Source: Microbacteriaceae bacterium
GTDB taxonomy: Bacteria; Actinomycetota; Actinomycetes; Actinomycetales; Microbacteriaceae
Length of the DNA stretch: 44,648 bases
NCBI GenBank assembly: GCA_025465035.1
Contig: JAODMH010000142.1
Span: 1 to 44,648, forward strand
Reading direction: 5' to 3'
Shown here: positions 7,428 through 15,300 of the stretch, piece after piece
How positions within the stretch are numbered: the first letter of the stretch is position 1
Layout of the letters: each line of letters opens with the position of its first letter
The notes under the pieces: generated by a model
What the model saw: the letters and a program-made list of their open reading frames with translations, nothing else
What the model was told of the DNA's origin: nothing
The model's database searches: none
Program-made: the position numbers and the translations under genes

Positions 7428-8045
7428 CTATTCTCTGTCGTTGTCACGCAGCGCCTGGCGCACCACGGCCAGTTGGTTTTTGAGAAGCGACACGGTGTTC
7501 TCCGGCATCTTGCCGCCCGCCGCGAGTCCGCGGAGATCCGTGCGCACCTGATGGCGAAACTCGTTGAGCACCATCTCCGCCTCTCGCAGCTGCATGCTGC
7601 CCTGCCGGCGCTGGGGGTCCATCCGTGCCGAGCGGCCGGCTCCGCGCGCATCCGATCGTGCCTCTCTGGCCGCAGTGGCGAGGTCCGCCCGCAACGTCTT
7701 CATCGCGTCGTTCACGGATGACCGCACCTCGTCGGCGAGACGGCGTACGGAGTCCGTCACATCATTTTCGATGCCGTCGAGCTCGCCGCGTCGTGCGTCG
7801 AGTTCTGCGTTTCCCGCCTCCGTGATCGCATAGACCGACTTGCGGCCGTCCGTCGTCTTGGTGACGAGCCCCTCTTCCTCGAGCTTGGCCAATCGGGGAT
7901 AGATGGTGCCGGCACTCGGGACGTAGGTACCTCCGAAGCTCCGACCGAGCTCCTGGATCAGTTCGTACCCGTGCATGGGGCGACTGGCGAGGAGACTCAG
8001 CAGGTAGAGCCTCAGGTGTCCGTGTGCGAAGACCGGTGGGGTCAT
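7428..8045 (-). CDS. PadR-family transcriptional regulator
   Basis: DNA-binding repressor of 205 residues. Residues 10-85 are the PadR winged helix (LYLLSLLASRPMHGYELIQE, then GTIYPRLAKLEEEGLV and the wing DGRKSVYAIT). The remaining about 120 residues are helical and highly charged (dimerisation arm), with many Arg and Asp, longer than in minimal PadR proteins. Its ATG overlaps the stop of the DUF4097 gene as ATGA, so the two are cotranscribed and translationally coupled. It probably represses its own operon by binding the tandem repeat at 8877-8920. The signal that releases it is not evident. Confidence 0.9.
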   Translation of the reverse strand: MTPPVFAHGHLRLYLLSLLASRPMHGYELIQELGRSFGGTYVPSAGTIYPRLAKLEEEGLVTKTTDGRKSVYAITEAGNAELDARRGELDGIENDVTDSVRRLADEVRSSVNDAMKTLRADLATAAREARSDARGAGRSARMDPQRRQGSMQLREAEMVLNEFRHQVRTDLRGLAAGGKMPENTVSLLKNQLAVVRQALRDNDRE

Positions 8046-8842
8046 GCTGTCACCGCGTGGAGCACGGAGACGTTGCCGCTGACCGTGTTCGCCCTGAACT
8101 CGAGCCAGTGCTTGTCGAGCGAGCCGTACTTACCCGTGTAAGAGCCGTGCACGCCGGTGATCTCCGCATCATCGAGCTGCAGCCGGCCGCTCACAGTGTT
8201 GATCTTGTACTGGGCGGGGATGCCCGGCTCGAGACGAGTGGTCACGTCGCCGCTCACCGTGTTGACACGCACCTCGTCCGGCGTACCCGCGATGTCGAGG
8301 AAGACGTTGCCGGCGACACCCTCGCTGGTGAATTTCACGATCTCGCCACTGGCCGTCACGTCGCCGCTCACGGTGTGGGTCGCGATCTTGCCGTGGTGGT
8401 TGCGCACGGCGATTTCACCGCTGACGGCGTTGAGTTCGATGTCGCCCGAGTGATTGTCGACGACGATGTCGCCGCTCACAGTACTGATGCGAGCATCGTC
8501 GGTCAGACCGCTGATGAGGGCGGTCGCGCTCACGACCCCGAACTTCAGCTCGACATCGCGGGGAACCATGATGCTCACGTCGGCGCTCGCACTGCCGCGG
8601 AACGACTTGAAGACATCGATGAAGTTATCCCAGTTGAGCTGGGGGTGATCGATTTCGAGGGTGTCTCCGTCGATGCTCACTTTGAGCGCCTTGCCACGCA
8701 CAGAGTGCACCTCGACCCGCGCGCTCGGCTCGTCATGCCCCACGATGTCGACCTGTCCGGCGATGAGGCTCACCTTGAGTTTGCGGATCATCTCGATGTC
8801 GATGGTCTTCTCGCCATCGACGAGCCATTTCTCCTGTGTCAT
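8042..8842 (-). CDS. DUF4097-family beta-strand repeat protein
   Basis: Protein of 266 residues made mostly of short beta strands with a repeating TVSGDV/AVSGEI pattern (for example INTVSGRLQL, VNTVSGDVTT, HTVSGDVTAS, NAVSGEIAVR), as in the DUF4097 putative-adhesin family, which forms a right-handed beta solenoid. It has no signal peptide or membrane segment, so it is predicted to be cytoplasmic. In many bacteria such proteins sit next to a PadR regulator, as here, and the pair is sometimes linked to envelope stress; the biochemical role is unknown. The ATG at 8842 has AAAGG eight bases upstream. It is the first gene of a two-gene operon. Confidence 0.88.
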   Translation of the reverse strand: MTQEKWLVDGEKTIDIEMIRKLKVSLIAGQVDIVGHDEPSARVEVHSVRGKALKVSIDGDTLEIDHPQLNWDNFIDVFKSFRGSASADVSIMVPRDVELKFGVVSATALISGLTDDARISTVSGDIVVDNHSGDIELNAVSGEIAVRNHHGKIATHTVSGDVTASGEIVKFTSEGVAGNVFLDIAGTPDEVRVNTVSGDVTTRLEPGIPAQYKINTVSGRLQLDDAEITGVHGSYTGKYGSLDKHWLEFRANTVSGNVSVLHAVTA

Positions 8843-8876
8843 TTTCGTGCCTTTCGGTTCGGATGCCCAGCATCAT

Positions 8877-8920
8877 CTCAAGATATATCGCGTCTATGTC
8901 GAACTCAAGATATATCGCGT
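8877..8920. promoter_or_regulatory. Tandem 17-bp operator repeats, probable PadR sites
   Basis: CTCAAGATATATCGCGT occurs exactly twice, at 8877-8893 and 8904-8920, with a 27-bp period. Each copy contains the palindrome GATATATC and an AT-rich core unlike the surrounding GC-rich DNA. They lie 35-78 bp upstream of the PadR-controlled DUF4097 gene and overlap possible -10 (TATATC) and -35 (TTGAGT) boxes of its promoter, so PadR binding would block transcription. Confidence 0.65.
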
Positions 8921-9030
8921 GTGGGGTTTTCGCAAGTGCGGGCGCCCCGAGACCCCGGTTCGCGCCCGCCTGCCGGTCCCCGGTCCGTCTGCCCGGTCCG
9001 TCTGCTCCCGATCCGCGCGCTGTGCCTCGC

Positions 9031-9111
9031 GGCGGAGAAACGGCCCCGCGGAGGGAGTTCTAACTGGGTCCGCGAGGCGTTTTCTCCGCCGCGGTTGCCG
9101 TTTTCTCCGCC
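9031..9111. repeat. GC-rich block with repeated GGCGGAGAAA / TTTCTCCGCC
   Basis: GGCGGAGAAACGGC (9031-9044) is opposed by GCCGTTTTCTCCGCC (9097-9111) with one extra base, and GCGTTTTCTCCGCC (9077-9090) is a second inverted copy. RNA from this stretch could fold in two alternative ways. It might terminate transcription or be a dispersed intergenic repeat. Function unknown. Confidence 0.4.
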
Positions 9112-9160
9112 CCGGGGCGGATCTCCGCCAGCGGCGGTCTGAATGCGCGGCACGACACGC

Positions 9161-9191
9161 TTGACCTTGACGCAGCGTCAACGTCTAGCGT
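9161..9191 (+). promoter_or_regulatory. MerR-type promoter with operator in a 19-bp spacer
   Basis: TTGACC (9161-9166) and TAGCGT (9186-9191) are separated by 19 bp, longer than normal and typical of promoters activated by MerR proteins. The perfect dyad TTGACGC-A-GCGTCAA (9167-9181) fills the spacer, exactly where MerR proteins bind. It lies 24 bp before the MerR start codon, so the regulator probably activates its own gene. Confidence 0.7.
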
Positions 9192-9214
9192 GGGTCATAG
9201 GAAGTGAGGACAGG

Positions 9215-9958
9215 ATGGAATGGTCGATTCAGGAGATCGCGCGGGTGTCGGGAACGACCTCGCGCACCCTCCGGCACTACGACGACATCGGGCTGCTCCC
9301 ACCGACTCGCATCGGATCGAACGGATACCGCTACTACGACGAGCACGCGCTCACCCGGCTGCAGCGAATCCTGTTGTTGCGCGAACTCGGGCTCGGGCTC
9401 CCCGCGATCGCGGAGGTGGTCGACGGCCATCAGGCCAACGCGGATGCCCTCACGAATCACCTGCGCTGGTTGCGTCAGGAGAAAGAGCGTCTCGATCGGC
9501 AGATCCGCTCGGTCGAGACCACGATCCTCAAAATGGAAGGAGGTGAACAACTCATGGCAGAGGAAATGTTCGACGGCTTCGATCACACCCAGTACAGGGA
9601 GGAGGTCGAGGAGCGCTGGGGCAAGGAGGCATACGCCGCGGGCGACCGCTGGTACCGCTCCCTCAGCGCAGAGCAGAAGAATCGTTTCAGGCAGGACCAG
9701 CTCGACATTCAGCGCGATTACGCGGCAGCGCTTGAGGCGGGCAAACCGGCCGACGGCGACGAGGTCCAGGCGATCACGCAGCGTCATTTCGATTGGATCA
9801 GCGTCGGCTGGCGCGGCACGCATCCCAATGCCCAGCAGTTCGTCGGTCTCGGCGAGATGTACGTGGCGGATGACCGCTTCGGCGCGAACTACGGCGGCAT
9901 CGAGGGCGCACGCTTCGTGCGCGACGCGATGGCCGCCTACGCCGAGCGGAAGCTCTAA
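9215..9958 (+). CDS. MerR-family regulator with TipAS-like ligand domain
   Basis: Regulator of 247 residues. Residues 1-75 are the MerR winged helix (IQEIARVSGTTSRTLRHYDD, then GYRYYDEHALTRLQRILLL), residues 76-112 the dimerisation helix, and residues 114-247 a TipAS-type antibiotic-recognition domain (FDHTQYREEVEERWG, then HPNAQQFVGLGEMYVAD). The ATG at 9215 was preferred over an upstream in-frame ATG at 9143, because the promoter at 9161-9191 lies between them. A strong internal ribosome site precedes Met114, so a separate ligand-binding protein of 134 residues is probably also made, as in Streptomyces tipA. The TipAS part has no cysteine, so it cannot trap thiopeptides covalently as TipA does. 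The ligand is unknown. Confidence 0.9.
   Translation: MEWSIQEIARVSGTTSRTLRHYDDIGLLPPTRIGSNGYRYYDEHALTRLQRILLLRELGLGLPAIAEVVDGHQANADALTNHLRWLRQEKERLDRQIRSVETTILKMEGGEQLMAEEMFDGFDHTQYREEVEERWGKEAYAAGDRWYRSLSAEQKNRFRQDQLDIQRDYAAALEAGKPADGDEVQAITQRHFDWISVGWRGTHPNAQQFVGLGEMYVADDRFGANYGGIEGARFVRDAMAAYAERKL
9537..9556 (+). promoter_or_regulatory. Internal ribosome site and start for TipAS-like short isoform
   Basis: AAGGAGGTGA (9537-9546) is a near-perfect Shine-Dalgarno sequence seven bases before the in-frame ATG at 9554 (residue 114 of the MerR regulator). The predicted product, 134 residues, starts exactly at the TipAS domain, as TipAS does in Streptomyces tipA. Confidence 0.65.
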
Positions 9959-10113
9959 CCCTGCACGAACCGGTCGGGGGCTGCAGACCCCTGCCGGTTC
10001 GAGAGGTGTGCCGCTCGGACGGGGATCCGACCGTAGCCGTCCCGAATCGTGAACTCGATGGTGGCGATCACGGCCCACGCCCCGAGGGCGGCAAGTGAGA
10101 GCATGGCGATCAT
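9955..10113 (-). CDS. Small membrane protein, 52 residues
   Basis: Short gene with a hydrophobic N-terminal helix (MIAMLSLAALGAWAVIATIE) followed by a basic, polar tail with DGYGRIPVR. Its ATG overlaps the stop of the YczE-type gene as ATGA and is preceded by GGAGGACAACG, a good ribosome site, so it is probably translated from the same message. Its 3' end overlaps the stop codon of the convergent MerR gene by four bases. I recognise no named family. The single helix and conserved-looking tail suggest a membrane microprotein that may work with the YczE-type protein (inference). It is too short to be certain. Confidence 0.6.
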   Translation of the reverse strand: MIAMLSLAALGAWAVIATIEFTIRDGYGRIPVRAAHLSNRQGSAAPDRFVQG

Positions 10114-10766
10114 CGTTGTCCTCCCGTTTCGAGCGGATGCGGTTTGGCGGTCTCGGGGCTCACCGACACCGGCGATTCCGGAACTCTCAGCAGCGGAAGG
10201 GTGACGTTCACCATCGGTCCGATCAGCAGGGCGAAGGCCAGGGTTCCGATGCCGACGTTGCCGCCGAGCAGCCAGCCCACGCCGAGCACGACGATTTCGA
10301 TCGAGGTTCGAACGATCCAGATCCGCCACCCCCAGCGGCGATGGATGCCCGTCATGAGGCCATCCCGAGGACCCGGCCCGAACTGGGCGCCGATGTAGAG
10401 ACCGGTGGCGACCGCGAGAAGGGCGAGTCCGCCGGTGAAGAGCAGGATCCGGGCCGGCAACCCGTCCGGGGAGGGAAGTATGCTCAGGCCGAACTGGGCG
10501 CTGGGCCCGATCATCAGGACGTTGAGGAGCGTTCCGATTCCGGGTCGCTGCCTGATCGGGATCCAGAGCACCAGCACGACGAGCCCGAGGATGCTGGTGA
10601 CCCAGCCGAACTGGATGCCGGTGAGCCGCGATACCCCCTGTGAGAGCACATCCCATGGCGAGACTCCGATCTGGGCGCGCACCATCATGGCGATGGCGAA
10701 GCCGTAGAGGAACAGGCCGCCGAGCAGCTGGCCGATTCGCCGAGTCATGACGAGACGTGGGGACAT
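10110..10766 (-). CDS. YczE/YitT-type membrane protein
   Basis: Integral membrane protein of 218 residues with about five to six helices and the features of the YczE group (DUF161-like): YGFAIAMMVRAQIGVSPWDV near the start and GPGPRDGLMTG in the middle. Proteins of this group are often divergent to a MocR-type regulator, exactly as here, and are thought to be transporters, perhaps linked to vitamin B6 or amino acids; the substrate is unknown. The ATG at 10766 fits the family N-terminus; an ATG at 10748 is an alternative. No ribosome site is clear, and the message may be leaderless or have a very short leader. It is followed by a coupled microprotein gene. Confidence 0.85.
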   Translation of the reverse strand: MSPRLVMTRRIGQLLGGLFLYGFAIAMMVRAQIGVSPWDVLSQGVSRLTGIQFGWVTSILGLVVLVLWIPIRQRPGIGTLLNVLMIGPSAQFGLSILPSPDGLPARILLFTGGLALLAVATGLYIGAQFGPGPRDGLMTGIHRRWGWRIWIVRTSIEIVVLGVGWLLGGNVGIGTLAFALLIGPMVNVTLPLLRVPESPVSVSPETAKPHPLETGGQR

Positions 10767-10827
10767 GGTTATAGCCAATTCGTAAAGTGGCCTTATAGCA
10801 AGAGGCCAATCTGGGTATAGTGGCCCG
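10767..10827. promoter_or_regulatory. YczE/MocR divergent promoter with direct repeats
   Basis: The 61-bp gap contains GTAAAGTGGCC (10782-10792) and GTATAGTGGCC (10815-10825), direct repeats 33 bp apart, plus related TTATAGCCAATT (10769-10780) and TTATAGCAAGAGGCCAAT (10793-10810). MocR proteins typically bind such direct repeats. TATAGT (10816-10821) is a -10 box six bases before the ATG of the MocR gene, so that message is probably leaderless. Confidence 0.6.
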
Positions 10828-12246
10828 ATGGCGTCTCTCTCGGCACGATCATTGGCCTCTTTATTGCGCGGATGGCGAGAGTCCACTTCTGCGCCCGCCT
10901 ACAGCGCCCTCGCCGACCGCGTCCGGCTGCTCATCCTGGACGGCCGCATTCCGCTCGGCACGCGTGTTCCCGCCGAGCGCGACCTCGCCGCTCAACTCGC
11001 CGTGAGCCGCACCACGGTCACCGCCGGCTACAGCGAGTTGCGGACATCCGGGTTTCTCGACAGCGTTCGCGGTTCCGGCAGCGTTGCCAGGCTTCCGGCA
11101 CGGGCGCCGGTTTCGATCGACAGCGTTCATGCCGGCTACCTCGACTTCAGCAAGGCCGCGATGCCGGCCATTCCGGCGATCGGGGAGGCGGCGCAGCGAG
11201 CCGCGGCCGAGTTGCCCGCCTATCTGCGCGATCCAGGCTTCGACCCCATCGGGCTACCGGTGCTCAGGGCGGCAATCGCCGACCGCTATACGGCCAGAGG
11301 GCTGCCGACCGAGCCGGAACAGGTCATGGTCACCATCGGCGCCCAACACGCGATTGCGCTGTTGGCGAGAACCCTGCTCTCCCGCGGCGATAGCGCGCTC
11401 GTCGAGTCGCCGAGCTATCCGCACGCCTACGAAGCACTGCGGCTGACCGGCGCCAGGCTCGTGCCGGTGAGCGTCACGACCGAGGACGGCTGGGATGAGG
11501 AGGGCCTCGAGCAGGCGATCCGGCGCACCAGTCCGGCCATGGGCTACCTCATGCCCGACTTCCACAATCCGACCGGCCGCTCGATGGCGCCGGAGTTGAA
11601 GGAGCGGGTGCTGGCGCTTGCCGCCGCCCAGGGAACGACGATCGTTGCCGACGAGACCATGGCGGAGCTCGCCATCGACGAGGGGCCGGTCCCATTGCCG
11701 GCCGCGGCGTACGGTCCTGCGGTGCTCATCGGTTCCGTCGGAAAGACCGTGTGGGGTGGGGTACGCATCGGCTGGATTCGCGCGGAGCGATCGCTCATCC
11801 AAAGGCTCACTCGTGCGCGCAGCGCCGGCGATCTCGGCACCCCGACCCTCGAGCAACTGCTCGTGAAGAACCTGTTCGAGCAGTACGACTCGATCCTCGA
11901 GACGCGTCGGCAGTTTCTGCGCGAGGGACGGGACTATCTCGTCTCCGCCCTGCGCCAGGCCTTCCCTGACTGGCGGGTGCCACATGTCGCCGGCGGCCTG
12001 ACGGCCTGGGTCAATCTCGGCGAACCGGTCAGCTCACAACTCACCCTCGCGGCGCGGAACGAGGGTCTGCTGCTGGCGGCGGGACCGCGCTTCGGACTCG
12101 ACGGGGCCTTCGAACGGTTCCTGCGCGTTCCGTTCAGCTATCCGCGGGACGAGACGGATCGTGCCGTCGCCGCGCTGTCCGCCGCCTGGACATCCCTCTC
12201 ACGAGGTCCTTTCCTCGATCAGAACTTCCTCGCCGAGGTGGTGTAA
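10828..12246 (+). CDS. MocR-type PLP-dependent transcriptional regulator
   Basis: Regulator of 472 residues, typical for the MocR/GntR family. Residues about 25-95 are a GntR winged helix (SALADRVRLLILDGRIPLGT, then PAERDLAAQLAVSRTTVTAG). Residues about 115-460 are a fold-type I aminotransferase domain that binds pyridoxal phosphate; the likely Schiff-base lysine is K306 in GSVGKTVWGG, and PDFHNPTG matches the family cofactor motif. It faces a yczE-type gene across 61 bp, the arrangement known for the YczR subfamily, and probably controls that gene and itself through the repeats between them. The effector is probably pyridoxal phosphate or an amino-compound adduct (family knowledge). Confidence 0.92.
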   Translation: MASLSARSLASLLRGWRESTSAPAYSALADRVRLLILDGRIPLGTRVPAERDLAAQLAVSRTTVTAGYSELRTSGFLDSVRGSGSVARLPARAPVSIDSVHAGYLDFSKAAMPAIPAIGEAAQRAAAELPAYLRDPGFDPIGLPVLRAAIADRYTARGLPTEPEQVMVTIGAQHAIALLARTLLSRGDSALVESPSYPHAYEALRLTGARLVPVSVTTEDGWDEEGLEQAIRRTSPAMGYLMPDFHNPTGRSMAPELKERVLALAAAQGTTIVADETMAELAIDEGPVPLPAAAYGPAVLIGSVGKTVWGGVRIGWIRAERSLIQRLTRARSAGDLGTPTLEQLLVKNLFEQYDSILETRRQFLREGRDYLVSALRQAFPDWRVPHVAGGLTAWVNLGEPVSSQLTLAARNEGLLLAAGPRFGLDGAFERFLRVPFSYPRDETDRAVAALSAAWTSLSRGPFLDQNFLAEVV

Positions 12247-12378
12247 CCCGCAGCAGATACTCCCGACAGAGTACGCATACGTCCGGCGCGGCCTGCAATA
12301 CTTTTCGAGAGGCACGAGGGTGTGTTGCTCTGTATCCTCGTCGCAGTCCGCGGTCACACGCAGTCCAGGAGTTCCGCC

Positions 12379-15300
12379 GTGCACCTCTTTTCCGTCTTCA
12401 GCCTGCGCAACCGTTCGCTGATCGCGCTCATCACGGTGGTCGTCGCCATCTTCGGCGGCATCGCGCTGACCTCGTTCAAGCAGGAACTCATCCCGTCGCT
12501 CTCGCTGCCCTCGGTCTACATCGTCACGAGTTATCCCGGGGCCTCCCCCGACGTCGTGAACAAAGACGTCAGTACTCCGATCGAGAGCGCGCTGCAGGGC
12601 CTCGAGAACCTGGATTCGACGACGGCGACATCCAACACCTCCGCGTCGACGGTGACTGCGTCCTTCGCTTATGGCACCGACATCGCGACCTCGGAACAGA
12701 AGGTACAGCTCGCCCTCGACCGCATCAAGACAGCGCTTCCGTCGAGCGTCACACCCCAGGTGATCACATTCAGCCTGAGCGACTTTCCGGTGATCCAGCT
12801 CGCCGTCACGAGCGACATGGATGCGCACACGCTCGCGTCGAAGCTCTCCTCTCTGACCGTCACGAACCTGAAGCAACTGAGTGGCGTGAGCGACGTCAGC
12901 CTTCTCGGCGCGGCCTCTCAGCGGGTGACCATCACCCCGGATGACGGCAAACTCGCCGCCGCCGGGCTCACCGCCCAGGCGATCAAGACGGCGCTCGGTG
13001 CCAACGGGACGCTCCTCGCCAGCGGGTCGATCACCGAGAACTCGAAGACCCTCACCGTGCAATCCGGGGCCAAGCTGACCTCGACCGCCGAGATCGGCGC
13101 CCTTCCGTTGATCGGCGGCCGATCGGCGACCGTGCCGACGATCGCCGATGTCGCGACCGTCGCCGTCGTAGACGACCCGACCGCCGGCTACTCGCGCGTC
13201 AACGGCAAGCCGGCGGTGACGCTGAACATCACCAAGGCAGCGGCCGGGAACACCGTCACGGTCTCGAACCTCGTTCGCCAGGACATCCCGACTCTCGAGA
13301 AACAGCTGGGCAGCAACACAAAGCTCACCGTCGTCTCCGACCAGGCGCCGTCGATCACGCAATCGATCGACAGCCTCGCCCAGGAGGGCCTGCTCGGACT
13401 GGCATTCGCGGTGATCATCATCCTGGTCTTCCTGTTCTCGGTCAGATCGACCCTGGTGACGGCCATTTCCATTCCGGTATCCGTGCTCATCACCTTCATC
13501 GGGATGCAGGCCTCTGGTTACACGCTCAACATCATCACGCTCGCTGCTCTCACAATCGCGATCGGGCGGGTGGTGGATGACTCGATCGTCGTCATCGAGA
13601 ACATCAAGCGTCATATCGGCCTCGGTGAAGAGAAGCTGCCGGCGATCCTCGCGGCGGTGCGGGAGGTGGCGAGTGCCGTCACCGCTTCGACTGTCACGAC
13701 CGTCGCGGTGTTCCTCCCTATCGCGCTGGTCGGCGGACTCACCGGCGAACTGTTCCGACCGTTCGCGCTGACCGTGACCATGGCCTTGCTTGCGTCGCTG
13801 TTCGTCGCCCTCACGATCGTGCCGGTGCTCGCGTACTGGTTCCTCGGCAGGAAGAAGGGGCACAAGCACGCGGGCGCTGCCGTCGATAGCGCCTCGACGC
13901 CGGACTCGGGAACAGTGGTCGACGACCTCGAGACGCCGACGCGGTTGCAGAAGGTCTACCTGCCGGTGCTTCGCTGGACCCTCAAGTTCCCTGCGCTCGT
14001 GATCGTCATTGCCCTGGTGCTGCTCGGTGGCAGCGGCTTTCTGGCGACGAGTCTTAAGACCAACTTCATCGGGAATAGCGGCCAAAACACCATCACGGTC
14101 ACGCAGACGCTGCCGCTCGGAACGAGTCTCGCTGCCCAGGACGGTGCCTCGAAGAGGGTCGAATCGACACTGCGCGGCATCACCGGCGTCAACACGGTCC
14201 TGCTCACGATCGGATCGGGCGGAAGCTCCCTCAGGGCGGCATTCTCAGGCGGTGGCTCAACCAGTTTTTCGGTGACGACCGATCCGAATGCCGACCAGCA
14301 GAAACTGCAGGACACGATAACGTCCCGCCTCAAGACGATCACGGGCGAGGGCGAGATCGCGGTGGCCGCCTCACAGGGCGGTTTCGCGTCATCCAATATC
14401 CAGGTCGATATCACCGCGGGCAGCGATGCCGACCTGCGAAAGGCCTCGGACGACATCCTCGCCAAGATCGGGAAACTCGGCGTCGTTTCGAGCGCCACCA
14501 GCAATCTCTCCGCTTCGCTGCCGTACATCGCAGTGCAGATCGATCGCGCGAAGGCCGCTGCCGACGGCCTGAGCGAGGTGCAGGTCGGCGGCATCGTCAC
14601 TCAGGCGATGAACCCGAGCGCTACCGGATCCATCGTCATCAACGAGAAGACGCTCTCGATCTACGTGGCGAATTCGAGCGCTCCCACGACGGTCGCCGAG
14701 CTCTCCGCCTTCTCGATCCCGACCCTTCGGGGCGTCGTACCGCTCTCCGATCTCGCGACGATCACGACCGTGAACGGTCCGGCGAGCATCACCACGATCA
14801 AGGGTCTTCGGAGCGCGACGCTCGAGGTGGTGCCAGGCACCGACAACACCGGAAGCGCCTCGTCCGTCGTTGCCGCCGCGGTAGCCACGGTGAAGCTACC
14901 GGCGAGCGCCACGGCGACCCTCGGCGGCGTGACCACCCAGCAGGGCGACTCGTTCAGCCAGCTCGGACTCGCGCTTCTCGCTGCCATCCTCATCGTCTAC
15001 GTCGTGATGGTCGCGACCTTCAAGAGCCTGCGCCAGCCGCTGCTGCTGCTCGTGTCCGTGCCATTCGCGGCGACCGGCGCGATCGCACTTCAGGTGATCT
15101 CGGGTATCCCGCTCGGTGTCGCATCCCTGATCGGCGTGCTCATGCTGATCGGAATCGTGGTGACGAACGCGATCGTGCTCGTCGACCTGGTCAACCAGTA
15201 TCGAAACCGGGGGATGAAGGTGGCCGATGCCATCATCCACGGCGCCTCCCGCCGACTGCGGCCGATTCTGATGACCGCGCTCGCCACGATCTTCGCGCTG

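Larger units (their letters stand above)
8843..9214. other. Intergenic region between PadR operon and MerR gene
   Basis: This 372-bp region holds the tandem repeat before the DUF4097 gene, a GC-rich block with TCTCCGCC repeats and a MerR-type promoter, each listed separately. I see no gene in it: the reading frames crossing it are low-complexity Arg/Pro/Gly translations without a ribosome site. Confidence 0.6.

Noticed and set aside
12199-14085. 628-codon open frame on the minus strand opposite the RND gene
   Set aside because: It is antisense to a clear RND transporter; its translation is a low-complexity Arg/Asp/Glu-rich sequence typical of shadow frames in high-GC DNA.
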